NCBI GenBank assembly: GCA_937863915.1
Contig: CALMID010000223.1
Location: 1 to 18,578 of the forward strand
Source: an uncultured Pseudomonas sp.
Lineage (GTDB): Bacteria; Pseudomonadota; Gammaproteobacteria; Pseudomonadales; Pseudomonadaceae
Length of the DNA stretch: 18,578 nt
Direction of reading: 5' to 3'
The notes under the pieces: model-generated
Seen by the model: only the letters and a program-made list of their open reading frames with translations
The model's database searches: none
Told to the model about the DNA's origin: nothing
Translations under genes and position numbers: made by a program
Shown here: piece by piece, positions 1 to 11,158 of the stretch
How the letters are laid out: each line of letters begins with the position of its first letter
Numbering within the stretch: the first letter of the stretch is position 1

Positions 1-1370
<1,370 letters not shown>

Positions 1371-1383
1371 TCACAGCCTGAAC

Positions 1384-1411
1384 AAAAAAGCCCGCAACCG
1401 CGGGCTTTTTT
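1384..1411. terminator. Bidirectional intrinsic terminator between argB and the DUF4124 gene
   Basis: A perfect 12-bp inverted repeat (AAAAAAGCCCGC, loop AACC, GCGGGCTTTTTT) gives a GC stem with a T run on each strand. It lies between the convergent ends of argB (1370) and the minus-strand gene ending at 1440, so it can stop both transcripts. Its core CCGCAACCGCGG resembles that of the terminator at 11561-11590. Confidence 0.93.
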
Positions 1412-1439
1412 GTGGACTGGGTCAGTCGGGCCCAAATCA

Positions 1440-2030
1440 TTACGGCTGGCGTTCAAGCAGGTACTTCAAACGCTGCTTGTCAGCCTGGAAAGACGCATCG
1501 ACCTGCTTGCGCATGTCGGCATAGCGCCGGATTTCCTTGTCCAGGTTGGCCTGCTCGGCGCGCAGGTTGTCGATCTGTACCAAGAGGTGCTCCGGCACCT
1601 GGCGCCCCGCCCGTTCGATGTCCGCAGCCTGAGCCTGGAAGGCCGCCTGCTGGGTACGCAACGACTGCTGGTTGGCCTTGGCCACGCTGGTCTGCCCGTC
1701 GATTTCCTCAAGCTTGCGCACGCGGGCGCGCTCCACGTCATCCACCGTACTGTACAGACGCTGCAACTGGGCATCCGAGCTGGCCATGGCCTTCTCTTCG
1801 GCCAGTCGCTGCCGCTCGGCCTCACTGGGCGCCGGCGGCACCACCTTGACCACCCGTCCCTGCTCATTGAGCACCTCATAGCCGTTGCCGATGAACTGCG
1901 GCGGCACGCCGAGTCGATCGAGCACGGTCACACCCTTGTCGTTGACATAGCGATACAGCTCGGCGGCGCCGGCCAGGGAAGGCACGGTGCCGAGCAACAG
2001 CAACAACGGCAGAGCGGAGAGTCGGGTCAT
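1440..2030 (-). CDS. Secreted DUF4124-domain coiled-coil protein
   Basis: The 196-aa product starts with a clear Sec signal peptide (MTRLSALPLLLLLGTVPSLAGAA, cleavage near residue 23). A short DUF4124-type segment follows (ELYRYVNDKGVTVLDRLGVPP, roughly 24-44), and from about residue 70 there is a charged, Gln/Ala/Arg-rich helical region likely to form a coiled coil. It is probably periplasmic; its function is unknown. It lies 18 bp downstream of pyrE on the same strand with an AAGGAT-like ribosome site, so it should be the second gene of a pyrE operon. The DUF4124 label is a sequence impression; signal peptide and coiled coil are directly visible. Confidence 0.85.
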   Translation of the reverse strand: MTRLSALPLLLLLGTVPSLAGAAELYRYVNDKGVTVLDRLGVPPQFIGNGYEVLNEQGRVVKVVPPAPSEAERQRLAEEKAMASSDAQLQRLYSTVDDVERARVRKLEEIDGQTSVAKANQQSLRTQQAAFQAQAADIERAGRQVPEHLLVQIDNLRAEQANLDKEIRRYADMRKQVDASFQADKQRLKYLLERQP

Positions 2031-2048
2031 GTAAAACCTATCCTTGGG

Positions 2049-2690
2049 TCAGATACCGTACTGCGCGCGGTAGGCCTCCACCGCCGGCAGGTGTTGTTTC
2101 AGTTCAGCATCACCGGCCAGATATTCCAGTACCTGCTCCAGCGACACAATACTGATCACCGGCATGGCGAAGTCGCGTTCGACTTCCTGGATCGCCGACA
2201 GCTCGCCCTGGCCGCGTTCCTGGCGATTCAAGGCAATCAGCACCCCGGCCGCCTGGGCGCCCTGAGCCTGGATGATCTGCATTACCTCACGAATCGCGGT
2301 GCCGGCGGTGATCACGTCATCGACGATCAGCACGCGGCCGGTCAGCGGCGCGCCGACCAGGGTGCCACCCTCGCCATGATCCTTGGCCTCCTTGCGGTTG
2401 AAGCACCAGGGCAGGTCGCGCTGATGCTGCTCGGCCAGAGCCACGGCGGTGGTCGCCGCCAGCGGGATGCCCTTGTAGGCCGGGCCGAACAGCACGTCGA
2501 ACTCGACGCCACTGTCGACGATGGCCGAGGCATAAAAACGCCCCAGCTGGGCCAGGGCCAGGCCGCTGTTGAACAGGCCGGCATTGAAGAAGTACGGACT
2601 GGTGCGCCCGGACTTGAGCTTGAACTCACCGAAACGCAGCACGCCGCGTTCGATGGCAAAACGGATGAAATCGCGCTGATAAGCCTGCAT
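2049..2690 (-). CDS. pyrE: Orotate phosphoribosyltransferase PyrE
   Basis: PyrE joins orotate and PRPP to give orotidine 5'-monophosphate in pyrimidine synthesis. The 213-aa product carries the type I PRTase PRPP motif [13 protein letters not shown] (near residues 120-132), the mobile loop [13 protein letters not shown] (97-109) and the N-terminal orotate-site region [14 protein letters not shown]. Start: the ATG at 2690 gives [16 protein letters not shown], the known Pseudomonas N-terminus; another ATG 21 bp upstream would add seven non-conserved residues. The ribosome site is weak (CAGGGC). It is divergent from crc across an 82-bp gap, as in other Pseudomonas genomes. Confidence 0.97.
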   Translation of the reverse strand: MQAYQRDFIRFAIERGVLRFGEFKLKSGRTSPYFFNAGLFNSGLALAQLGRFYASAIVDSGVEFDVLFGPAYKGIPLAATTAVALAEQHQRDLPWCFNRKEAKDHGEGGTLVGAPLTGRVLIVDDVITAGTAIREVMQIIQAQGAQAAGVLIALNRQERGQGELSAIQEVERDFAMPVISIVSLEQVLEYLAGDAELKQHLPAVEAYRAQYGI

Positions 2691-2715
2691 GTAAAAAGCC
2701 CTGAAAGGCACGGAT

Positions 2716-2745
2716 TTAGCTAATTGGAATGAGCTCGGGTATCAT
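2716..2745 (+). promoter_or_regulatory. Candidate sigma-70 promoter of crc
   Basis: TTAGCT (2716-2721) and TATCAT (2740-2745, five of six consensus bases) are separated by 18 bp in the AT-richer gap between pyrE and crc. The -35 is weak. This is a motif match only. Confidence 0.4.
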
Positions 2746-2772
2746 ACACGCACGCTTTTTTGGGGGCCATTT

Positions 2773-3552
2773 ATGCGGATCATCAGTGTGAACGTGAATG
2801 GTATTCAGGCTGCAGTCGAGCGCGGGTTGTTCGCCTGGCTGCAAGCCCAGAATGCCGACGTGATCTGCCTGCAGGATACCCGCGCCTCCGTTTTCGAGAT
2901 GGACGACCCCGCCTTCCAGCTGGATGGCTACTTCCTTTACTGCTGTGATGCCGAAGTCCCCAGCCAGGGGGGCGTAGCCCTCTATTCGCGCCAACAACCC
3001 AAAGCCGTGATCACCGGCCTGGGCTTCGAGAGCGCTGATCGTTACGGACGCTACCTGCAGGCCGACTTTGACAAGGTCAGCATCGCCAGCCTGCTGCTGC
3101 CCAGCGGGATGAAGGGCGACGAGGACCTGAACCAGAAGTTCAAGTTCATCGACGACTTCACCCACTACCTGAACAAGCAGCGCCGCAAGCGCCGCGAGTA
3201 CATCTACTGCGGCTCGCTGTACGTTGCCCAGCAGAAGCTGGACGTGAAGAACTGGCGCGACTGCCAACAGGCACCGGGCTTCCTCGCCCCGGAGCGGGCA
3301 TGGCTCGATGAAGTGTTCGGCAACCTGGGCTATGTCGACGCGCTGCGCGAAGTCAGCCGCGAAGGCGAGCAGTTCAGCTGGTGGCCGGACAGCGAGCAGG
3401 CCGAGCTGCTCAACCTCGGCTACCGCTTCGACTACCAGATCCTCACTCCGGGCATGCGCCGCTCGGTACGCAGCGCCCGCCTGGTGCGCCAGCCACGCTT
3501 CTCCCAGCACGCACCACTGCTGGTCGATTACGACTGGACCCTGAGCATCTAG
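2773..3552 (+). CDS. crc: Catabolite repression control protein Crc
   Basis: Crc works with Hfq to block translation of catabolic mRNAs carrying A-rich motifs when preferred carbon sources are present. The 259-aa length matches Pseudomonas Crc. The fold is that of exonuclease III/AP endonuclease: MRIISVNVNGIQAA at the start, CLQDTRAS, GYRFDYQILTP and SQHAPLLVDY near the end. Several catalytic positions are changed from the nuclease family: the QE of the metal site is QD, the usual GDxN is GSLY, and the final SDH is SQH. This fits the known lack of nuclease activity in Crc. The start is fixed by the conserved N-terminus; the upstream ribosome site is only a G run. The gap to the next gene is 6 bp. 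Confidence 0.97.
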   Translation: MRIISVNVNGIQAAVERGLFAWLQAQNADVICLQDTRASVFEMDDPAFQLDGYFLYCCDAEVPSQGGVALYSRQQPKAVITGLGFESADRYGRYLQADFDKVSIASLLLPSGMKGDEDLNQKFKFIDDFTHYLNKQRRKRREYIYCGSLYVAQQKLDVKNWRDCQQAPGFLAPERAWLDEVFGNLGYVDALREVSREGEQFSWWPDSEQAELLNLGYRFDYQILTPGMRRSVRSARLVRQPRFSQHAPLLVDYDWTLSI

Positions 3553-3558
3553 CCCGTC

Positions 3559-4623
3559 ATGCGCAGCCCGCTGCGGCGTAACGCGCGCGTCGTCCACGCC
3601 CCCATGCGGGCGACGCAGCTGCCGCGCATCCGCAAGCGCATCGTGATTGCTGCCCTGCTGCTGGTGCTGATGCAGGTGATCGGTACTCTCGGTTTCTACC
3701 TCGAAGCCGATGAGACCGTGACGCTCTCGGATGCGATGCACATGTCGCTGATCACCATCACCACGGTCGGCTACGGTGAGGTAATTCCCCTGCAGACCCT
3801 GGGCGAACGCATCTTCGCCGGCCTGTTCGCCATTGCCGGCTTCGGCACCCTGACCTTCCTCTTCACCAGCCTGGCGGCCTTCTTCCTCGAAGCCGACCTG
3901 GACTACACCCTGCGCAGGCGACGTATGGAAAAGGCAATCAAGAAACTCAAGGGCCACTACATCCTCTGCGGCTTCGGCCGGGTGGGGCGCAACGTGGCCC
4001 ACGAACTGGTGCATACCAGGCGTCAGTTCGTCGCCATCGACATGGACGAGCACCAGTTGCTGGCGCAGCTCGAGCACTTCCCCGAGCTGCTCTACCTGAC
4101 CGGTGACGCCAGCGATGACGACCTGCTGCTGGCCGCCGACATCGCCGACGCCGCCGGCGTGTTCGCGGTAACCGGCGACGACAGCCGCAACCTCATGATC
4201 ACCATCACCGCCCGCCAGCTGAACCCGGACATCCGCATCGTCGCCCGCTGCCATGAAATCCGTAACGCGGCGAAGATGAAGAAGGCCGGCGCCGACGTGG
4301 TGATTTCACCGGATTTCACCGGCGGCATGCGCATCGCCTCGTCGATGATCCGCCCCCATGTGGTCAATTTCCTCGACGAAATGCTGCGCTCGGAACAGAA
4401 GATTCGTCTGGAAGAGTTGCGCCTGGAAGAGCAGCACCAGCTGTGCAGCATCGGCGAGCTGCGCGCGCTGCCCCGGCTGCGTGATCGTGGCGCGGAAGAG
4501 TGGCGAGGATTTTCAGTTCAATCCCGGCGACGAGCTCATGCTGAGCCCGGGCCAGGTGCTGATCGTGATGCTGCCGCCGCAGGGCCGCAGCGAGCTGCAG
4601 GCGGCGCTCAGCTGACTACTTGA
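3559..4623 (+). CDS. Two-TM potassium channel with RCK/TrkA-N domain, C-terminus frameshifted
   Basis: The product looks like a Kch/MthK-type channel subunit. One membrane helix spans about residues 28-47, the selectivity filter TTVGYGE is at 69-75, and a second helix lies near 84-110. An RCK (TrkA-N) domain starts near 133 with the dinucleotide-binding motif GFGRVG (138-143). The frame stays good to residue 305; after that the 49 residues encoded to the stop at 4623 are Arg/Ala-rich and unlike the family. Dropping one base from the C run at 4471-4474 restores a sensible tail (GCVIVARKSGEDFQFNPGDE and on to LQAALS) ending at TGA 4613-4615, giving 351 aa. That tail would be part of the regulatory domain. 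The start is uncertain: ATG 3559 or ATG 3604 (MRATQLPRIRKR); neither has a good ribosome site. It is probably cotranscribed with crc. Confidence 0.8.
   Translation: MRSPLRRNARVVHAPMRATQLPRIRKRIVIAALLLVLMQVIGTLGFYLEADETVTLSDAMHMSLITITTVGYGEVIPLQTLGERIFAGLFAIAGFGTLTFLFTSLAAFFLEADLDYTLRRRRMEKAIKKLKGHYILCGFGRVGRNVAHELVHTRRQFVAIDMDEHQLLAQLEHFPELLYLTGDASDDDLLLAADIADAAGVFAVTGDDSRNLMITITARQLNPDIRIVARCHEIRNAAKMKKAGADVVISPDFTGGMRIASSMIRPHVVNFLDEMLRSEQKIRLEELRLEEQHQLCSIGELRALPRLRDRGAEEWRGFSVQSRRRAHAEPGPGADRDAAAAGPQRAAGGAQLTT
4471..4474 (+). other. Probable frameshift site (C4 run) in the channel gene
   Basis: CCCC following GCGCGCGCTG. Reading three Cs joins LRAL-P to GCVIVARKSG and restores a family-like C-terminus; reading four gives an unrelated tail. 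This is either a sequencing or assembly error in a homopolymer or a true one-base insertion. Confidence 0.75.
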
Positions 4624-4975
4624 GCAGGCGCCAGCTGAACGGATAGCGATAGGCCTGACCTTCGTTGGCCTTGATGCCGGCGATGATGGTCAGCACCAGC
4701 GCGCCGATGGACACCAGCGCCAGCAGCGGAAAGCCGATCACCACCACCATCAGCAGGACGCACAGAATCGCCGCCAGGCTGACGCTGATCTGGAAGTTCA
4801 ACGCTTCCTTGCCCTGCTCGTCGACGAAGGGATCCAGCTCCTTCTTGATCTGCCAGACAATCAACGGCCCCAGCAGGTTGCCGAAGGGGAAAACCAGGCC
4901 CAGAAAAGCGGCGAAGTGGCAGAACATTGCCCACTGGCGGACTTCCTGGCTGGGAATATTGTTCTGCTCACTCAT
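4616..4975 (-). CDS. DUF4870-type small membrane protein
   Basis: The 119-aa product starts MSEQNNIPSQEVRQWAMFCH. It has about three hydrophobic segments (near residues 16-37 and two nearly merged helices at 60-105), and the pattern HFAAFLGLVFPFGNLLGPLIVWQIKK followed by DPFVDEQGKEALNFQISV is typical of DUF4870 (TIC20-like) proteins. Its function is unknown; it should sit in the inner membrane. The ATG at 4975 was chosen because AGGAGA precedes it at good spacing; longer frames run back into rph. It lies 13 bp after rph, so the two should be cotranscribed. Its TAG stop abuts the frame-corrected stop of the convergent channel gene with no bases between. Confidence 0.87.
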   Translation of the reverse strand: MSEQNNIPSQEVRQWAMFCHFAAFLGLVFPFGNLLGPLIVWQIKKELDPFVDEQGKEALNFQISVSLAAILCVLLMVVVIGFPLLALVSIGALVLTIIAGIKANEGQAYRYPFSWRLLK

Positions 4976-4988
4976 GGTGCTCTCCTGA

Positions 4989-5708
4989 TCAGTCGGCCAG
5001 CGCGGCGCGCTGCAGCTCGAACAGCTCGTCCAGGCCCTGACGCGCCAGAACCAGCATGGCATTGAGCTCTTCCGGCTGGAACGGCGCGCCCTCGGCGGTG
5101 CCCTGTACCTCGATGAAGCCACCGGCACTGGTCATCACCACGTTCAGATCGGTCTCGGCGGCCGAGTCTTCCGGATAGTCCAGGTCCAGCACCGGCACGC
5201 CTTCGTAGATGCCCACGGACACCGCGGCGACCATCTGCTTGAGTGGCTCACCCTTGAGCGCGCCACGCTTCTTCAGCACCTTCAGCGCATCGACCAGGGC
5301 CACCATGGCGCCGGTAATCGAGGCCGTGCGGGTACCGCCGTCGGCCTGAATCACGTCACAGTCGACGTACAGGGTGTTCTCGCCCAGCTTGCTCATGTCC
5401 AGCGCGGCGCGCAGGGAGCGGCCGATCAGGCGCTGGATTTCCAGGGTACGACCGCCCTGCTTGCCACGGCTGGCTTCGCGCTGGGTGCGATCACCGGTGG
5501 CGCGCGGCAGCATGCCGTATTCGGCGGTCAGCCAGCCCTGGCCCTGGCCCTTGAGGAAGCGCGGCACGCCGGCCTCGGCGCTGACGGTGCAGATCACCTT
5601 GGTGTCGCCAAACTCCACCAGCACCGAGCCTTCGGCGTGCTTGGTGTAGTTGCGGGTGATACGGATCGGGCGCAGCTGATCGGCGGCGCGGCCACTGGGA
5701 CGCTTCAT
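4989..5708 (-). CDS. rph: Ribonuclease PH
   Basis: RNase PH is a phosphate-dependent 3'-5' exoribonuclease that trims the 3' ends of tRNA precursors and other RNAs; the family works as a hexameric ring. The 239-aa length is standard. Visible motifs are the N-terminal [14 protein letters not shown], the Arg-rich segment [20 protein letters not shown] (72-91), and the phosphate-site region [19 protein letters not shown] (116-134). The protein is intact, unlike the truncated rph of E. coli K-12 strains. An AGGAAC ribosome site precedes the ATG at 5708. It is divergent from yicC over 137 bp. Confidence 0.97.
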   Translation of the reverse strand: MKRPSGRAADQLRPIRITRNYTKHAEGSVLVEFGDTKVICTVSAEAGVPRFLKGQGQGWLTAEYGMLPRATGDRTQREASRGKQGGRTLEIQRLIGRSLRAALDMSKLGENTLYVDCDVIQADGGTRTASITGAMVALVDALKVLKKRGALKGEPLKQMVAAVSVGIYEGVPVLDLDYPEDSAAETDLNVVMTSAGGFIEVQGTAEGAPFQPEELNAMLVLARQGLDELFELQRAALAD

Positions 5709-5743
5709 GGGGTGTTCCTGTACGGCAGGTTTATGTCCTCGGC

Positions 5744-5772
5744 ATTATAGGGCCATCCGGCCGGGCCGACAG
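5744..5772 (-). promoter_or_regulatory. Candidate sigma-70 promoter of rph
   Basis: On the minus strand a perfect TATAAT lies at 5749-5744, with CTGTCG at 5772-5767 across a 17-bp spacer. The -10 is perfect and the -35 poor. It lies 35 bp before the rph start. Confidence 0.5.
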
Positions 5773-5779
5773 AGCCAGA

Positions 5780-5808
5780 TTGGGCCAGCCGCCGGGCTGC
5801 GCTACAAT
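5780..5808 (+). promoter_or_regulatory. Candidate sigma-70 promoter of the yicC-gmk run
   Basis: TTGGGC (5780-5785) and TACAAT (5803-5808) are separated by exactly 17 bp, 37 bp before the yicC start. It is back to back with the rph promoter candidate. Confidence 0.55.
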
Positions 5809-5845
5809 TGCCCGCTTTTCGCCCACTCTTTGCGAGGACACCTGC

Positions 5846-7356
<1,511 letters not shown>

Positions 7357-7365
7357 AAACAATGC

Positions 7366-7394
7366 TTCCCTTAGGGCTGGTGATTTTTTAGACT
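7366..7394 (+). promoter_or_regulatory. Weak candidate promoter upstream of rpoZ
   Basis: TTCCCT (7366-7371) and TAGACT (7389-7394) lie 17 bp apart in the 89-bp AT-richer gap between gmk and rpoZ. Matches are 3/6 and 4/6. The gap size suggests rpoZ-spoT may have its own promoter; this site is only a suggestion. Confidence 0.25.
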
Positions 7395-7445
7395 ATTCAG
7401 TCCGCTTGCCCGCCCGGGCACACCGTCAAGAGTTAGAGGAACACC

Positions 7446-7709
7446 ATGGCCCGCGTCACCGTTGAAGATTGCCTGGACAACGTCGATAACCGCTTCGAGC
7501 TGGTCATGCTGGCCACCAAGCGCTCCCGTCAACTGGCCACTGGCGGCAAGGAGCCGAAAGTAGCCTGGGAAAACGACAAGCCGACCGTGGTAGCCCTGCG
7601 CGAAATCGCCAGCGGTCTGGTGAACTACGATGTCATCGCCCAGGACGAACTGGTCGAAGAAGAGCCGCTGTTCGCTGCCTTCGAGGAAGGGTCCGCCGAG
7701 GACCTGTAA
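7446..7709 (+). CDS. rpoZ: RNA polymerase omega subunit
   Basis: Omega helps assemble and stabilise RNA polymerase by clamping the beta' subunit, and it forms part of a ppGpp-binding site. The 87-aa product begins [30 protein letters not shown], the conserved omega core; the acidic C-terminus ([19 protein letters not shown]) is the variable tail. A GAGGA ribosome site lies before the ATG. spoT follows after 53 bp, the usual rpoZ-spoT pairing. Confidence 0.97.
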   Translation: MARVTVEDCLDNVDNRFELVMLATKRSRQLATGGKEPKVAWENDKPTVVALREIASGLVNYDVIAQDELVEEEPLFAAFEEGSAEDL

Positions 7710-7762
7710 GCCATGACCGGTCGAAGTCTGGCGCTGTCACGCGACGAGCAGGGAGCCCTCCC

Positions 7763-9871
7763 ATGCCGAGCATAGACAGCCTCGCCGAACGACTTTCGAC
7801 CTACCTCGGCCAGGACCAGGTCAACCTGGTCCGCCGAGCGTTCTACTACGCCGAACAGGCGCACGACGGGCAACGCCGCCGCAGTGGCGAACCCTACGTG
7901 ACCCACCCGCTGGCCGTGGCCAGCATCCTCGCCGACATGCACATGGACCATCAGAGCCTGATGGCCGCGATGCTGCACGACGTGATCGAGGACACCGGTA
8001 TTCCCAAGGAAGCCCTCGCCGGGCAGTTCGGTGAAACCGTCGCCGAACTGGTCGACGGCGTCAGCAAGCTGACCCAGATGGACTTCCAGACCAAAGCCGA
8101 GGCGCAGGCCGAGAACTTCCAGAAGATGGCCATGGCCATGGCCCGCGATATCCGCGTGATCCTGGTCAAGCTGGCCGACCGCCTGCACAACATGCGCACC
8201 CTGGAAGTGCTGGCCGGCGAGAAGCGCCGGCGCATCGCCAAGGAAACCCTGGAAATCTACGCCCCCATCGCCAACCGGCTGGGCATGCACAGCATGTACG
8301 TGGAATTCGAGGACCTGGGCTTCAAGGCCATGCACCCGATGCGCTCCGAACGCATCCGTGGCGCGGTGCGCAAGGCCCGCGGCAACCGCAAGGAAATCCT
8401 GAACAAGTTGCAGGAATCGCTGGTCAACTGCCTCGAACGCGAAGGCATGCACGGCGAAATCAGCGGCCGCGAGAAGCACCTGTACAGCATCTACCAGAAG
8501 ATGCGCGGCAAGCGCCGGGCGTTCAACGAGATCATGGACGTCTACGCCTTCCGCATCGTGGTCGACAAGGTCGACACCTGCTACCGCGTGCTCGGCGCCG
8601 TGCACAACCTGTACAAGCCGCTGCCCGGGCGCTTCAAGGACTACATCGCGATCCCCAAGGCCAACGGCTACCAGTCGCTGCACACCACGCTGTTCGGCAT
8701 GCACGGGGTGCCCATCGAGATCCAGATCCGCACCCGCGAGATGGAAGAGCTGGCCAACCACGGCATCGCCGCGCACTGGCTGTACAAGTCGGCCGAAGAC
8801 GATCAGCCCAAGGGCAGCCACGCCCGCGCGCGGCAATGGGTCAAGGGCATCCTCGAACTGCAGCAGCGCGCCGGCAATTCGCTGGAATTCATCGAAAGCG
8901 TGAAGATCGACCTGTTCCCGGACGAGGTCTACGTGTTCACGCCCAAGGGCCGCATCATGGAGCTGCCCAAAGGCTCCACTGCGGTCGACTTCGCCTACGC
9001 GGTGCACACCGACGTCGGCAACAGCTGCATCGCCTGCCGCATCAACCGCCGCCTGGCGCCGCTGTCCGAACCGCTGCAGAGCGGCTCCACCGTGGAAATC
9101 GTCAGCGCGCCGGGCGCCCGGCCCAATCCGGCCTGGCTCAATTTCGTGGTCACCGGCAAGGCGCGCACGCACATCCGTCATGCCCTCAAGCTGCAGCGCC
9201 GTTCGGAATCGATCAGCCTCGGCGAACGCATGCTGAACAAGGTGCTGGGCGGCTTCGACAGCCACCTGGACAAGATTTCCGACGAGCGCATCCAGCAGAT
9301 CCTCACCGAGTACCAGCTGGAGGTGCGCGAAGACCTGCTCGAAGAGATCGGCCTGGGCAACCGCATGGCCTTCGTCGTGGCCCGCCGCCTGCACAGCGAG
9401 GGCGCCGAAAGCCGCGAGCAGAGCGACGGCCCGCTGGCCATCCGCGGCACCGAAGGGCTGGTGCTGAACTACGCCAAGTGCTGCACGCCGATCCCCGGCG
9501 ACCCCATCGTCGGCCACCTGTCGGCCGGCAAAGGCATGGTGGTGCACCTGGAAAGCTGCAAGAACATCAGCGACATCCGCCACAACCCGGAAAAGTGCAT
9601 CGCCCTGTCCTGGGCCAAGGATGTCACCGGCGAGTTCAACGTCGAACTGCGCGTCGAGCTGGAACACCAGCGCGGCCTGATCGCCACCCTGGCCAGCAGC
9701 GTGGCGGCCGCCGATGGCAACATCGAGAAGATCGGCATGGATGAGCGCGACGGCCGCATCAGCGTCGTGCAATTGCTGGTCAGCGTGCATGACCGCGCGC
9801 ACCTGGCGCGCGTCATCAAGAAGCTGCGCACACTCAAGGGCGTGATTCGCATCACCCGCGTGCGCGCCTGA
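7763..9871 (+). CDS. spoT: Bifunctional (p)ppGpp synthetase/hydrolase SpoT
   Basis: SpoT makes and, chiefly, degrades the alarmone (p)ppGpp in response to fatty-acid, carbon, iron or phosphate stress. The 702-aa product has the full domain order: HD hydrolase at about 20-200 with YVTHPLAVA (His48) and [10 protein letters not shown] (His72-Asp73); synthetase at about 235-350 with [13 protein letters not shown] and [21 protein letters not shown] near 382-445 ([20 protein letters not shown]); a helical and zinc-finger-like part with [16 protein letters not shown]; and ACT from about 624 to the end. The intact HD pair supports hydrolase activity, as expected of SpoT rather than RelA. An AGGGAG ribosome site precedes the ATG. 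Confidence 0.97.
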   Translation: MPSIDSLAERLSTYLGQDQVNLVRRAFYYAEQAHDGQRRRSGEPYVTHPLAVASILADMHMDHQSLMAAMLHDVIEDTGIPKEALAGQFGETVAELVDGVSKLTQMDFQTKAEAQAENFQKMAMAMARDIRVILVKLADRLHNMRTLEVLAGEKRRRIAKETLEIYAPIANRLGMHSMYVEFEDLGFKAMHPMRSERIRGAVRKARGNRKEILNKLQESLVNCLEREGMHGEISGREKHLYSIYQKMRGKRRAFNEIMDVYAFRIVVDKVDTCYRVLGAVHNLYKPLPGRFKDYIAIPKANGYQSLHTTLFGMHGVPIEIQIRTREMEELANHGIAAHWLYKSAEDDQPKGSHARARQWVKGILELQQRAGNSLEFIESVKIDLFPDEVYVFTPKGRIMELPKGSTAVDFAYAVHTDVGNSCIACRINRRLAPLSEPLQSGSTVEIVSAPGARPNPAWLNFVVTGKARTHIRHALKLQRRSESISLGERMLNKVLGGFDSHLDKISDERIQQILTEYQLEVREDLLEEIGLGNRMAFVVARRLHSEGAESREQSDGPLAIRGTEGLVLNYAKCCTPIPGDPIVGHLSAGKGMVVHLESCKNISDIRHNPEKCIALSWAKDVTGEFNVELRVELEHQRGLIATLASSVAAADGNIEKIGMDERDGRISVVQLLVSVHDRAHLARVIKKLRTLKGVIRITRVRA

Positions 9872-9951
9872 CACCCGCTCGCCAAACCGCGGGCCGGCCC
9901 TACACTGATTTGATTTCCGCTGCGTTCACGCAGCCACAGAAGGAGCATTGC

Positions 9952-10332
9952 ATGAGCAAGACCGTCATCACCTCGCCGAACGCCCCGGCCGCCATCGGCA
10001 CCTACTCCCAGGCAATCAAGGCGGGCAACACCGTCTACCTGTCCGGGCAGATCCCGCTGGACCCCAAGACCATGGAACTGGTGGAAGGCTTCGAGGAGCA
10101 GACCGTGCAGGTCTTCGAAAACCTCAAGGCCGTGATCGAAGCCGCCGGCGGCAGCTTCCAGGACGTGGTCAAGCTGAACATCTTCCTCACCGACCTCAGC
10201 CACTTCGCCAAGGTCAACGAAGTCATGGGCCGCTACTTCCAGCAGCCGTACCCGGCCCGCGCCGCCATCGGCGTCGCCGCGCTGCCGCGTGGCGCCATGG
10301 TCGAGATGGACGGCATCCTGGTCCTGTCCTGA
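9952..10332 (+). CDS. ridA: Enamine/imine deaminase RidA
   Basis: RidA (YjgF/YER057c/UK114 family) hydrolyses reactive enamine and imine intermediates made by PLP enzymes such as threonine dehydratase, protecting other PLP enzymes from damage. The 126-aa length is standard. Visible family features are [23 protein letters not shown], the catalytic arginine in [12 protein letters not shown] (Arg103) and VEMDGI near the C-terminus (Glu118); the family forms trimers. AGGAG at 9940-9944 fixes the ATG at 9952. It follows spoT by 80 bp, as in P. aeruginosa. Confidence 0.96.
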   Translation: MSKTVITSPNAPAAIGTYSQAIKAGNTVYLSGQIPLDPKTMELVEGFEEQTVQVFENLKAVIEAAGGSFQDVVKLNIFLTDLSHFAKVNEVMGRYFQQPYPARAAIGVAALPRGAMVEMDGILVLS

Positions 10333-10339
10333 TGTTTGC

Positions 10340-10361
10340 GCGGGCGCCTCAAGGCGCCCGC
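10340..10361 (+). terminator. Terminator-like GC hairpin after ridA
   Basis: A perfect 9-bp inverted repeat (GCGGGCGCC, loop TCAA, GGCGCCCGC) starts 8 bp after the ridA stop and is followed only by a weak T stretch (TGCGTTTAC). It could end ridA transcription partly, or act as a transcript-stabilising hairpin before the lipoprotein gene. Confidence 0.5.
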
Positions 10362-10382
10362 TGCGTTTACGAGGTGCCGATC

Positions 10383-11114
10383 ATGCGCATAGCCCTCAGT
10401 CTGCTCGCCCTCGGCCTGCTGCTCAGCGGCTGCAGCCAGTCCCGCTCGCCCGACGGCATCTGGATCAACCAGGACGCCATCAGCGCGGCAAAGCAAACCG
10501 GCAAGCTGCGCGAAGCCATCCTCGCCTACGGCCCCAATCTGGAATGGCAGCTGGACAGCCCGCTCAACCGCGCGCGCTTCGGCAACGGCTTCGAGATCGG
10601 TGAAGGCGCGCTGCGCCAGGCCCAGGACGGTATCTGGCGTTTCGACCTGAGCGAAGAACAGCACCAGTACCTGTACCAGCGCGGTGAGCAGCTGGAGCAG
10701 GGCGCCAGCGAGTTTTTCCCCAAGCAGATGTTTGCCCGCCCGACCATCAAGGTCGAGCCTGCCGCCCCCCTGGGCAGCAGCTTCGAACAGAGCCTGTATG
10801 CCGCGCTCCTCGGTGGCCAGTGGCAGATCATCGAAGGGCCAGGGCAGGGTGGCCTGGTGCACTTCCACCCCGACGGCAAGATCGAGGGCCTACCCGGCAG
10901 CGAGCGCTATGCCCTGTGTCTGGCGGGCGACTGCGCCGATATGGCCGGTGAACACGACAGCCTCTGGCTGCAACTGGGCGACCAGGGCCGCGAATGGCTG
11001 TTCAGCCTGGATGGTGATCAGCTCAGCCTGTTCGAGGCGATCAACTTCGCCGCGCCCGACGAGAAGCCCAACTACCGCCCCGGCGCCCGGCGCTGGCTGC
11101 TGGAACGCGATTGA
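10383..11114 (+). CDS. Putative lipoprotein of unknown function
   Basis: The 243-aa product has a lipoprotein signal: MRIALSLLALGLLLSGC with lipobox LLSGC and Cys17 as the lipidation site. Ser at +2 suggests the outer membrane. The mature part is soluble, with no further membrane segment; two similar stretches may be small beta-rich modules (SPDGIWINQDAIS near 22 and FHPDGKIEGLPGSERYALC near 161-179). Two cysteines in YALCLAGDCADM could form a disulphide. I do not recognise the family. ATG 10383 was chosen for the signal peptide and a nearby GAGGTG. The repeat-protein gene follows after 44 bp, so the two exported products may be made together. Confidence 0.82.
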   Translation: MRIALSLLALGLLLSGCSQSRSPDGIWINQDAISAAKQTGKLREAILAYGPNLEWQLDSPLNRARFGNGFEIGEGALRQAQDGIWRFDLSEEQHQYLYQRGEQLEQGASEFFPKQMFARPTIKVEPAAPLGSSFEQSLYAALLGGQWQIIEGPGQGGLVHFHPDGKIEGLPGSERYALCLAGDCADMAGEHDSLWLQLGDQGREWLFSLDGDQLSLFEAINFAAPDEKPNYRPGARRWLLERD

Positions 11115-11158
11115 GGCCACGCGGTCGAACCGATCATCCCTGCCGCGAGAACCCCTTC

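Noticed and set aside
2773..3552. Exonuclease III/AP endonuclease
   Set aside because: Overall fold matches, but length, synteny with pyrE and loss of key metal and catalytic residues identify Crc.
1410..4254. Long opposite-strand frames across the DUF4124/pyrE genes (1410-2723 plus) and crc/channel genes (2716-4254 minus)
   Set aside because: Both are complements of strongly supported genes and show the same shadow composition.
7625..9874. 749-codon open frame antisense to rpoZ/spoT
   Set aside because: It exactly shadows spoT, has a His/Asp/Val-rich composition typical of the antisense frame of GC-rich genes and no recognisable domain or ribosome site.
9891..9900. GGGCCGGCCC palindrome after spoT as an intrinsic terminator
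   Set aside because: It has no loop space and no following T run.
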